A stretch of DNA of 64,000 nucleotides from Candidatus Binatia bacterium (GTDB lineage Bacteria; Desulfobacterota; Binatia; UBA12015): contig DATCMB010000014.1 in NCBI GenBank assembly GCA_036563615.1, forward strand, positions 1-64,000, written 5' to 3'. Below the pieces are notes generated by a model, which was not told the origin of the DNA, ran no database searches, and was given only the letters and a program-made list of their open reading frames with translations. The position numbers and the translations under genes were made by a program. Every line of letters starts with the position of its first letter. Position 1 is the stretch's first letter. Positions 38,574 to 46,300 of the stretch are shown in pieces.

Positions 38574-39191
38574 ATGCCGAAGGCCGCGCCCGCCACTCGC
38601 CGCACGCAGGAAGAGCGCAGCGCCACGACGCGCGCGCGGCTGCTCGACGCGGCGGTCGAGTCGCTGGTCGAGCTCGGCTACGGCGGCACCACCACGACGG
38701 TCGTCGCCGAGCGTGCCGGCGTGTCGCGCGGCGCGCAGCTCCACCACTTCGGCACGCGCGCGCAGCTCATCGGTGCCGCCGTGCAGCACGTCTTCCAGGG
38801 CCTGACCGACGCGTACCGCGAGGGCTTCGCGGCGATCCCGCCCGACGCCGATCGCGTCGAGGCGGCGGTCGACCTCTTGTGGAAGATGTTCCTCCAGCCG
38901 CGTCACCTCGCGGCGCTCGACCTCTACCTCGCCGCGCGCACCGACCCCGAGCTGCGCGCGGCGCTCGCGCCGGTCGCCGCGCGCCACCGCGAGAACGTGA
39001 TGAAGCTCGCGCGCGAGTACTTCCCCGAGGCGGCGAAGCACGGCGCGCGCTTCACCGTGCTGCTCGACCTGATCCTCGACGCCATGCTCGGCATGGCCGT
39101 CGCGCGCGGGCTGTACGGCGAGCGCGAGGGGGATCGGGCGGTGCTGGCCGAGCTCCGGCGTCTCGCACGCGAGCTCGTCGACAACACGTAA
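38574..39191 (+). CDS. TetR/AcrR-family transcriptional regulator
   Basis: A 205-residue repressor. The N-terminal helix-turn-helix reads RLLDAAVESLVELGYGGTTTTVVAERAGVSRGAQLHHFGTR in overlapping pieces, ending in the typical LHHFGTRAQLI recognition end. The C-terminal ligand domain has no specific signature. It lies 19 nt upstream of the sterol-desaturase-like gene in the same direction and probably controls it and the upstream oxidoreductase. Confidence 0.9.
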   Translation: MPKAAPATRRTQEERSATTRARLLDAAVESLVELGYGGTTTTVVAERAGVSRGAQLHHFGTRAQLIGAAVQHVFQGLTDAYREGFAAIPPDADRVEAAVDLLWKMFLQPRHLAALDLYLAARTDPELRAALAPVAARHRENVMKLAREYFPEAAKHGARFTVLLDLILDAMLGMAVARGLYGEREGDRAVLAELRRLARELVDNT

Positions 39192-39210
39192 CGCATTCGA
39201 GGGCCGGACC

Positions 39211-40119
39211 ATGGAATCGTCGCAGCTCGTCCTCTACGCCGTGCCGGGATTCATCGCCTGCATCCTGCTCGAGCTCTGGGCCGGCAAGCGCGGGCGCCGC
39301 GTGCGCTACGAGCCGCGCGACACCGCGGCGAGCCTGACGATGGGCGTGGGCAGCGTGATCGTCAGCGCGCTGATCGGCTCGCTGGTGGTCGCGGCGTTCG
39401 TCGGCGTCCACCAGCTGCGGCTCTTCGACCTCGGCCACGCGTGGTGGGTCTGGGTCGCGTGCTTCTTCGCCGAGGACCTCGCCTACTACTGGTTCCACCG
39501 CGTGTCGCACGAGCGGCGCTGGTTCTGGGCGAGCCACGTCGTGCACCACTCCTCGCAGCGCTACAACCTGTCGACCGCGCTGCGCCAGACGTGGACGGGC
39601 AAGGCGACGCTCGGCTTCATCTTCTGGCTGCCGCTCGTGCTGATCGGCTTCCCGCCGGACGTGGTGCTGTTCTTCACGGCGACGAGCCTGCTCTACCAGT
39701 TCTGGATCCACACCGAGGCGATCGACCGCCTCCCGGCTCCGCTCGAGCTCGTGCTCAACACGCCGAGCCACCACCGCGTGCACCACGCGACCAACCCGCG
39801 CTACCTCGACGCCAACTACGGCGGCGTGCTGATCGTCTGGGATCGCCTGTTCGGCACCTTCGTCGCCGAGACCGCCGCCGATCCGCCGCGCTACGGCATC
39901 GTCAAGAACATCTCGACCTACAACCCGCTGCGCATCGCGTTTCACGAGTGGGCGGCGATCCTGCGCGATCTGCGCACCGCGCGCTCGCTGCGCGAGGTGA
40001 TGGGCTACCTCTTCGGACCGCCGGGCTGGAGCCCCGACGGCTCGCGCGAGACGACCGAGATGATCCGCGCGCGCTGGCGCGCGGAGATGGGCGCGAGCGC
40101 GGGGCGCGAGGCGGCCTAG
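39211..40119 (+). CDS. Sterol desaturase/fatty acid hydroxylase-family membrane protein
   Basis: A 302-residue di-iron membrane hydroxylase. Its histidine clusters are visible: YYWFHRVSHERRWFWASHVVHHSS, HTEAIDRL and SHHRVHHATNP, the His-rich boxes that bind two irons. Four hydrophobic helices surround them. Such enzymes hydroxylate or desaturate lipids, carotenoids or sterols. ATG 39211 is 19 nt after the TetR stop, so the pair is probably an operon. Confidence 0.93.
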   Translation: MESSQLVLYAVPGFIACILLELWAGKRGRRVRYEPRDTAASLTMGVGSVIVSALIGSLVVAAFVGVHQLRLFDLGHAWWVWVACFFAEDLAYYWFHRVSHERRWFWASHVVHHSSQRYNLSTALRQTWTGKATLGFIFWLPLVLIGFPPDVVLFFTATSLLYQFWIHTEAIDRLPAPLELVLNTPSHHRVHHATNPRYLDANYGGVLIVWDRLFGTFVAETAADPPRYGIVKNISTYNPLRIAFHEWAAILRDLRTARSLREVMGYLFGPPGWSPDGSRETTEMIRARWRAEMGASAGREAA

Positions 40120-40171
40120 CCAGAGCGTCGGCCGCTCGCGGGCGCGCGCTCGCGCCACGCCGCACGTCGGA

Positions 40172-40198
40172 CGGTCGGGACGCGTTCGTCCCCGACCG
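40172..40198. terminator. Hairpin between convergent genes
   Basis: 8-bp perfect inverted repeat CGGTCGGG/CCCGACCG (40172-40179, 40191-40198), extendable into the loop through ACG/CGT, between the convergent stops at 40119 and 40213. No T-tract. Confidence 0.45.
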
Positions 40199-40212
40199 CG
40201 CGACGGATCCGC

Positions 40213-40887
40213 TCAGCTCTCGAGCATGGCGCCGCAGCGCGGGTCGAGGAACGAGCGCAGGTACTCCTGCGCCTCGTCGTAGTCGTGGATGCCGTGGTAC
40301 GTGTGCAGCAGGTCGCTCGCGCGCGGCAGGATCTGCGGCATGCGACGCTCGAGGCTTTCCACCGTCCCCGAGCACGCGAGCCCGGCGACGTCCTCGATCG
40401 AGCCGATGAGGTCGTCGCCGCTCAGCTGCTCGATGAACGCATCCAGCGTCTTCCAGCCGAGCGGATCGCCGCGTGACACGTCCGCGACGACGAGGCTCTC
40501 GACGCTCGCGCAGCGCGCGGCGATCGTGTCGATCATCCGCGTCGTCACCCGTCCGATGCGCGCGTAGCCGGCCTCGCAGCGCGCCGCGACCTGCTGGCGC
40601 CGCCGCACGTAGTCGGCGACGTTCGAGCCGTCGAGCTCGCGCTCGCTCTCGAGCGAGAGCGCGAGCGCCTCGTTCGCGCAGCGGTCGAGCTGCTGCATCA
40701 TCGTGCTCGCGAGCTTGACGCTCTGCTTGGCGATCACCTTGTGGCACGCCACGACGCGCTTCTGCTCGTCGGCGGTGAGCGGCACGGCCGGCTGCGGGGC
40801 CTCGAAGAAGAGGCAGCCCGAGGTCGAGAGCATCGAAAGCAGCAAGGCGGCGACCGGCACGGACCGCCGCAGGTTCGTCAAGCGCAT
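40213..40887 (-). CDS. Hypothetical lipoprotein
   Basis: A 224-residue protein with a lipoprotein signal (LLLSMLSTSGC, lipid Cys at residue 25). The mature part is mostly helical, with several cysteines (VACHKVIAKQ, LDRCANEAL, AARCEAGY, LACSGTVE, DPRCGAML). I recognise no family. A clear GGAGG precedes ATG 40887. It is divergent from the beta-helix gene across 167 nt, which contain a hairpin at about 40949-40988. Confidence 0.75.
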   Translation of the reverse strand: MRLTNLRRSVPVAALLLSMLSTSGCLFFEAPQPAVPLTADEQKRVVACHKVIAKQSVKLASTMMQQLDRCANEALALSLESERELDGSNVADYVRRRQQVAARCEAGYARIGRVTTRMIDTIAARCASVESLVVADVSRGDPLGWKTLDAFIEQLSGDDLIGSIEDVAGLACSGTVESLERRMPQILPRASDLLHTYHGIHDYDEAQEYLRSFLDPRCGAMLES

Positions 40888-41054
40888 GGTTGTCTCCCTC
40901 CTCGTCGCGTCGTCGATCCGTCGCGAAGGACGCGCAGAACCGCCGCGCCGATTGCGGCGGCGCGCGAGAGGTCGGCCGCCTGCAATCGGCAGGGCGCGTT
41001 GCGTCGTCCTCTCCCGGACGAACGTGCCGCCACACGGCGGGAGGGAGAGTGATC

Positions 41055-43357
41055 ATGAACCCGAGCACCATCCGGCTCGCCCTGGCGAGCCTCCTGGTCC
41101 TCGCGCTCGGCGGCGCCGACGCCGCGAGGGCCGCCACGATCCAGGTGACGATGAAGAAGGACGTTGTCGCGGACGACGGCCGCTGCTCGCTGCGCGAGGC
41201 GGTCACCGCGGCGAACACGAACAGGCCCTCGGGACGCACCCCGGGCGAATGCGTCGCGGGCGATCCGCACCCGGTGGTCGACGTCATCAAGCTGCGCCGC
41301 GGCGGCTACGTGCTGAAGCTCGGCGGAGCGGGCGACGACCTCGATCTGGGCGGCGACCTCGACATCGCCGAGTCGGTCCGCATCGAGGGCAGAGGCTTCA
41401 AGACCAAAGTCAAGAATAGGATCGGGAAGCTCAACGTCGTCGGCGACGGCGACCGCGTGTTCCACGTCGACCCTCAGGCGAGGGGCGGGGTGGACGCGTT
41501 CCTCGTCAACATGACCATCACCCGGGGTGACGTCGGCTGCACGGGCGACGGCTGCGCGACCGGCGCGAGCGCCATCGAGATGAACGGCCCCGGGCAGCTC
41601 ACGATCGAGCGCGCCGCGGTCGTGCGCAACACGGCCAAGTGCGTCGGCGAGAGCTGCAACGACGACCGCCAGGGCGCTGCGATCCGCGCCGTCGGCGCGG
41701 GGCGCTGGTGATCCGGCGCTCGAAGATCGCGCTCAACTCGACGAGCTGCGAGGGCTCACGCTGCGCGGCCGGAACGTCGGCCATCGTCATGTACCGCGCG
41801 GCGGGCCCTGCCGTCGCAGACTTTGCCCTCCAGAGGACCACGGTCACGAAGAACTCGTCGACCTGCTTCGACGAGCAGTGCATCGCCGGGGGCGCCATCA
41901 GCGTCACGGCGCGGACCATCACGGCCAACATCCTCGACCTGACGGACAGCCGCGCCTCGTGCGTCGGCGACGGCTGCGACGTCGCCCCGCTCTACGGCCT
42001 GCTCGGCCGCGAGGGCGCGACGATCCACGACGTCGAGATCAGCACGAACGAGACGCGCTGCTTCGGCGATGCGTGCGCAACACGCCCCGTCTTCGCAGCG
42101 CAGGGCGGCTCCGGGGACGTCGTCTTGACCAAGATCGGCGCCCAGACCAACGACAGCTCCTGCGAGGGAGCGGAGTGCGCCCTCGGAGGTCAGATCGATC
42201 TCTTCGGGCGCGGCATCCTGCTCGAAGATGCGGTCGTCGAGGGCACGCAGAGCTCTTGCAACGGCGAGAAGTGCATCGCGAGGAGCGTGCTCTCCGTCGA
42301 TGCGCGCGAGCGCCTCGTGCTGCGCGAGCTCGCGGGGATCGACAACCTCGCGCGCTGCAGAGGCAACGCCTGCGCCACGCGCGGCACGATCTTCGCCGCC
42401 GGCACGTCGGTGGAGATCGACGGCGCGGCGCTCGAGGCGAACAAGGTCTTCTGCGACAGCCCCGGCTGCCGTGCCGGCTCGGTGCTCGACGTCGACGGCG
42501 TCGACAGCGTCACCGTCTTCGACTCGAGCGTGCTCGACAGCGCCGTCGCCTGCATCGGCGAGGGCTGCATCCTCCTCGACGTCGTCGATCTGTTCGCGAG
42601 CGCGGGCCGGATCGACGTCGAGGAGAGCCTCGTGCGCGACAACGCCGTCGGCTGCGCGAACTCCGACTGCGAAGCGCGCGGCGTTCTCGCCGCCGTCGCG
42701 CCCTTTCTGGTCACGCTTCTCACGACGGACATCGACCAGAACGTGCTGAGCTGCACCGGTGCACGCTGCTTCGTCGAGCAGCTCGTCCGGCTCTCTTCGC
42801 AGGAGGTGACTCTGAGCAGCACCGTGCTCGAGTCCAACGAGTCGCGCTGCGAGGGCACGAGCTGCCGCAGCGCCGCGATCGCCCTGCTGGCCGGGAGTGA
42901 GTCCAACGTGATGGGGAGCCGCTTCGCCCGCAACCGCTCGCTGTGCAGCGGCACGGGTTGCCAGGTCGGTCTCGGCGGCGCCCTGCAAAACACCGCGACG
43001 CTGCTGTCCATCAAGGACACCGTCTTCTTGAGCAACGCGACCGACGGCTTCGGCGCGGCGATCTTCAACACCGCGGGCAAGGAGATCGTCCTCGAGCGCA
43101 CGACCCTCGAGAGCAACGCGGCCGGGCTGAACGGCACGATCGAGTTCGGCGGCGCCGGCGGCGCGATCTACAACGACGCGTCGAGCGGCGCGAAGGGCAA
43201 GCTCACCGTCCGCAACAGCACGATCCGCAGCAACCGCGCGACCTTCGGCGGCGGCGGCATCTTCAACGAAGGCGTCATCGCCGCCTTCACCGGCAACCAG
43301 CTCGCCGGCAACCAGCCGAACGACTGCACGAACTTCGGCGGCACGGGCTGTCCGTAG
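41055..43357 (+). pseudogene. Exported beta-helix protein with 15 C-x4-C staples; frameshifted at a G-run
   Basis: The first frame (41055-41711) has a Sec signal, a CSLREAVTAAN motif typical of CSLREA-type beta-helix proteins, and stops at TGA 41709. The second frame continues the same repeat pattern to 43357. One extra G in GGGG (41699-41702) would join them into about 768 residues. The repeat unit is 32-39 residues with one C-x(4)-C pair each (CTGDGC, CVGESC, CEGSRC ... CSGTGC), 15 in all, and the last 150 residues are Asn/Gly-rich coils. It may be a real pseudogene, a phase-variable gene or a sequencing error. Probably cell-surface. Confidence 0.75.
41538..42961 (+). repeat. Fifteen-fold C-x4-C beta-helix repeat
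   Basis: Units of roughly 96-117 nt each encode one CxGxxC-like pair followed by beta-strand residues (pattern TxCxGxxCxxGxxxxx, with later DxxVxxN). The register is regular across the frameshift, so it is one repeat array. Confidence 0.75.
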
Positions 43358-43365
43358 CCCGAGCG

Positions 43366-43412
43366 CAAGCGCGCCGCGGCGGCAAGACGCCACCGTCGCC
43401 GCGGCGCGCTTG
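43366..43412 (+). terminator. 16-bp perfect hairpin after the beta-helix gene
   Basis: CAAGCGCGCCGCGGCG (43366-43381) pairs exactly with 43397-43412 across a 15-nt loop, 8 nt after the stop. There is no T-tract; a TTGACA (43410-43415) sits at its 3' edge. Probably a terminator. Confidence 0.55.
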
Positions 43413-43448
43413 ACATCCGCGCCCCGCGCACGCTGCGATGGTCGGTCC

Positions 43449-44681
43449 ATGGCAGCGCGGCGCGTCCGCAACATCGTCCTCCCGCTCCTCGTGTTCGCGG
43501 CCGTGCTCGGCGCCGTCGAGCTCGCCGTGCGCGCGACGCTGCCGCACTACTCGAGCCGCGACTTCTTCTTGACGCTGTTCGGAGATCCGCCGGACAGGAC
43601 ACCGCGCAACCAGCAACCGCTCTTCGAGGGCGACCCGGTCCTGTTTTGGCGGCTGCGCCCCAACGTCGACCGCACGATCTGGGACTTCACGGTCGTGTCG
43701 ACCAACGAGCAGGGCCTGCGCCATCCGGAGCGCATCGAGCGCAAGCGGCCGGGGACGTTCCGCATCGTCTGCCTCGGCGACTCGGTGACCTTCGGCTACC
43801 GCATCCCGCTGGTCTTCCCGGACGCGCCCGAGCAGTACGACCGCGACGACGCGCCGTACCCGCGTCGCCTCGAGCGCCTGCTGCGCGCCGAGGATCCCGC
43901 GCGCGACGTCGAGGTGATCGCGCTCGCCGTGCCGGGCTACAGCACGCACCAGGGGCTCTTGCTGCTCGAGCGCTGGATCGACGCGCTCGAGCCCGACCTG
44001 GTCATCATCTGCTTCGGCTTCAACGACGTGTCGCTGAAGCCGAGCCCGGACCACGTCGTGATGTCGCGCGGCTTCCTCCCGACGGTGCTGCGCGCCGTCG
44101 TGAGCTCGAGCCAGGCGTTGCTCCACCTCTGGTCGTGGTGGGCGAACGGTCCGGGCGCGCCCCCTCCTGGCCCGCCGCCGCGGCTACAGCCGCGCGTGCC
44201 GCTCGAGCGCTACGTCGAGAACATCGGCGCGATGGTCGCGCTCGCGCGCGAGCACGGCGCGCAGGTGCTCGTGGTCGGCCCGGTCTACCGTGATCCGCAG
44301 ACCAACCCGCCCGAGGGCCGGCGGATGCGCCTCTATCGCGACACGCTGCGCGCGACGATGGAGGCGAGCGGCGTGCCGTACCTCGAGATCGCGGAGCTCA
44401 CCGAGGCCGCGCATCTGGGGAATGCCCTGCTCTTCGGCGAGCACATCCACCCGAGCAGCCTCGGCCATCAGCTCATGGCCGAGCGGATCCTCGCAGCGCT
44501 GCGCCGCGCGGGGCTGCTCGACGCGCCGTCGTCCAGCGCGCCGAGCGCCGCCGCCGAGCGGAGCTCTTCCGGCTCAGCCCTTCTGCAGGATGTGGATCAC
44601 GCACACGCTGCCGCCGCCCATCATGTGGCAGAGCCCCGTGCGCGCATTTTCCACTTGACGCTTGCCCGCCTCGCCGCGTAG
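43449..44681 (+). CDS. SGNH/GDSL-family hydrolase
   Basis: A 410-residue protein with an N-terminal hydrophobic signal or anchor (residues 8-26). Esterase motifs are IVCLGDSVTFGYRIP (block I nucleophile Ser), the FGFNDVSLKPS block and HIHPSSLGHQLMAERIL (block V with the catalytic Asp/His region). It probably hydrolyses or transfers acyl groups on surface polymers. The last 35 residues overlap the 3' end of the convergent thiolase gene by 108 nt and look low-complexity, so the true end may be functional only to about residue 370. Confidence 0.8.
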   Translation: MAARRVRNIVLPLLVFAAVLGAVELAVRATLPHYSSRDFFLTLFGDPPDRTPRNQQPLFEGDPVLFWRLRPNVDRTIWDFTVVSTNEQGLRHPERIERKRPGTFRIVCLGDSVTFGYRIPLVFPDAPEQYDRDDAPYPRRLERLLRAEDPARDVEVIALAVPGYSTHQGLLLLERWIDALEPDLVIICFGFNDVSLKPSPDHVVMSRGFLPTVLRAVVSSSQALLHLWSWWANGPGAPPPGPPPRLQPRVPLERYVENIGAMVALAREHGAQVLVVGPVYRDPQTNPPEGRRMRLYRDTLRATMEASGVPYLEIAELTEAAHLGNALLFGEHIHPSSLGHQLMAERILAALRRAGLLDAPSSSAPSAAAERSSSGSALLQDVDHAHAAAAHHVAEPRARIFHLTLARLAA

Positions 44682-45728
44682 CTGCAGCGTGGTCTCCCAG
44701 ATCTGCGCGAGCCCGGTCGGACCGCCGGGGTGGCCGCGCGCGATCAGACCGCCGTCGGTCGAGAACGGCACGCGACCGCCGAGCTCGAAGTCGCCGCGCT
44801 CGATGCACGCCTCGGCCTCGCCGGGCGCGCAGACGCCGAGCAGCTCGTAGTACTCGAGCTCCTCGATCGCGAAGGCGTCGTGCACCTGCACGAGGTCGAG
44901 GTCCTTCGGTCCGAGCCCGGCCTGCTCGTAGCAGGCCTTCGAGGTGTCGACGGTCATGCGCGCTGGTCCGACGACCGGGCCCATGAACAGGTGGCCGCGC
45001 TCGTAGCGCTCGCTCTGCAGCGCCGACGCGACGACCTTCACCACCGGGCGTCCCGGGTTGAGCTTGCGTGCGAGGTCGGCCGGTCCGACGATCGCGCACG
45101 CCGCGCCGTCGCCGATCGGGCACGACATCATCGTCGTCATCGGCCAGGCGACCATGCGCGACGCGAGCACCTTCTCGACGCTCACCGGCTTGTCGGGCTG
45201 GCGCTGGCTCATCGGGTTGAGCGCGCCGTTGTTCCAGTTCTTGGCGGCGATCTTGGCGAGGTGCTCGGGCTTGGTGCCGCGCTCGTGCATGCGGCGCGTC
45301 GCCCACATCGCGAAGAACGCGGCCGGCAGGATCGCGTCCTCGAGATTCGCCGGATCGGTGCCGGCCGTCGTGTCCTGGACCATGCTCGTCATCTTGTCGA
45401 AGCCGAGCACCATCACGACGTCGTAGCGGCCGTGCGCGACCGCGGCGACCGCCTCGTAGAGGCACGCCGAACCGGTCGCCGAAGCGTTGTCGAGCCGCTG
45501 CACCGGCAAGCCGGTGAGGCCGAACTCCTTCATCACGCGCACGCCGGTCATCACCGGCGCGAAGATCTGGCCGACGAAGGCGGCGTCGACGTCCTTGAAC
45601 GTGAGCCCTGCGTCCTTCAGCGCGGCGAGCCCCGCGATGCGGCCCATCTCGGCGTTGCTCGAGTCGGGCCACATGCCGAAGCGATGCATGCCGACGCCGA
45701 GGATCGCGACCTCTCTCGTGTTGCTCAT
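44574..45728 (-). CDS. Thiolase-fold protein (SCP2/lipid-transfer type) lacking the usual nucleophilic Cys
   Basis: A 384-residue thiolase-like protein. Typical segments include IGDGAACAIVG, VQVHDAFAIEELEYYE, STDGGLIARGHPGGPTGLAQ and CHMMGGGSVCVIHIL. At the nucleophile position (NCxxG in thiolases) it reads DNASATGSACL, so Ser83 replaces Cys. Related Ltp2/DUF35 pairs catalyse retro-aldol cleavage of steroid side-chain thioesters without that Cys. It overlaps the DUF35 gene (ATGA), the usual partner. Start ATG 45728. It probably acts on a CoA ester in side-chain or fatty-acid breakdown; the substrate is inferred only. Confidence 0.88.
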   Translation of the reverse strand: MSNTREVAILGVGMHRFGMWPDSSNAEMGRIAGLAALKDAGLTFKDVDAAFVGQIFAPVMTGVRVMKEFGLTGLPVQRLDNASATGSACLYEAVAAVAHGRYDVVMVLGFDKMTSMVQDTTAGTDPANLEDAILPAAFFAMWATRRMHERGTKPEHLAKIAAKNWNNGALNPMSQRQPDKPVSVEKVLASRMVAWPMTTMMSCPIGDGAACAIVGPADLARKLNPGRPVVKVVASALQSERYERGHLFMGPVVGPARMTVDTSKACYEQAGLGPKDLDLVQVHDAFAIEELEYYELLGVCAPGEAEACIERGDFELGGRVPFSTDGGLIARGHPGGPTGLAQIWETTLQLRGEAGKRQVENARTGLCHMMGGGSVCVIHILQKG

Positions 45729-46162
45729 GCCGCACCTCCGGCGACGCTGGTCGGGCGGAAGCGCAGGATCACCACCTCGGTCGTGCCCTCCTCCCGGATC
45801 GGCTCGAGCTCGGCGACGAGCGGCATGCCGATCTTGTAGTCCTCCTGCTTGCCGGCGAGCGGCACCTGCACGCGCGGCCCTTCCGGCAGGTCGACCTGTC
45901 CGACGCCGTAGCCGACGTGCTCCATCTTGGTCGAGCCGAACAGCGGGAAGTGCACGAAGGTGTAGCTGTAGAGCGTGCCGTTCGGACCGAGCAGCACCTC
46001 GCTCGTGTTCTCGGACATGCACTTCGCGCACACCGCGCGGCGCGGGAAGAAGTGCTCGCCGCACGCGTCGCAGCGCGTGCCGAGCAGCCGCGGCGGCTCG
46101 GCGGGATCGTCGGGTACGGTGAAATAGCCCTGCTTCAGCGGGCGCCTCGAGGTCGCTGCCAC
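45725..46162 (-). CDS. DUF35 zinc-ribbon/OB-fold protein (thiolase partner)
   Basis: A 145-residue CoA-binding partner. Zinc ribbon CDACGEHFFPRRAVCAKC (Cys 31, 34, 45, 48) is followed by an OB fold (TLYSYTFVHFPLFG, VGYGVGQVDLPEGPRVQVPL). Such proteins form a complex with thiolase-fold partners and bind the acyl-CoA. The start is GTG 46162 with AGGAGG upstream; the stop overlaps the thiolase start (ATGA). It is the first gene of the pair, behind a short palindrome. Confidence 0.88.
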   Translation of the reverse strand: MAATSRRPLKQGYFTVPDDPAEPPRLLGTRCDACGEHFFPRRAVCAKCMSENTSEVLLGPNGTLYSYTFVHFPLFGSTKMEHVGYGVGQVDLPEGPRVQVPLAGKQEDYKIGMPLVAELEPIREEGTTEVVILRFRPTSVAGGAA

Positions 46163-46189
46163 GTCTCCTCCTGTTCCGGCTCGCGCGTG

Positions 46190-46201
46190 TACCGCTCGGT
46201 A
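46190..46201. promoter_or_regulatory. TACCG-CT-CGGTA palindrome before the DUF35-thiolase operon
   Basis: A perfect 12-bp inverted repeat with a 2-bp spacer in an AT-rich spot, 28 nt upstream of the DUF35 start. TetR-family regulators of acyl-CoA genes often use palindromes with ACCG/CGGT arms, so this is a plausible operator; no regulator gene is adjacent. Confidence 0.4.
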
Positions 46202-46300
46202 TACGAGCGACGGCCGCGTGCGCGCAACCGGACGCCCGCAGCCTGCTCGATCTCGCGCGTCGCCGAGCCTGCGGTTGACTGGCCGCCTGCGGCGCGTTGG

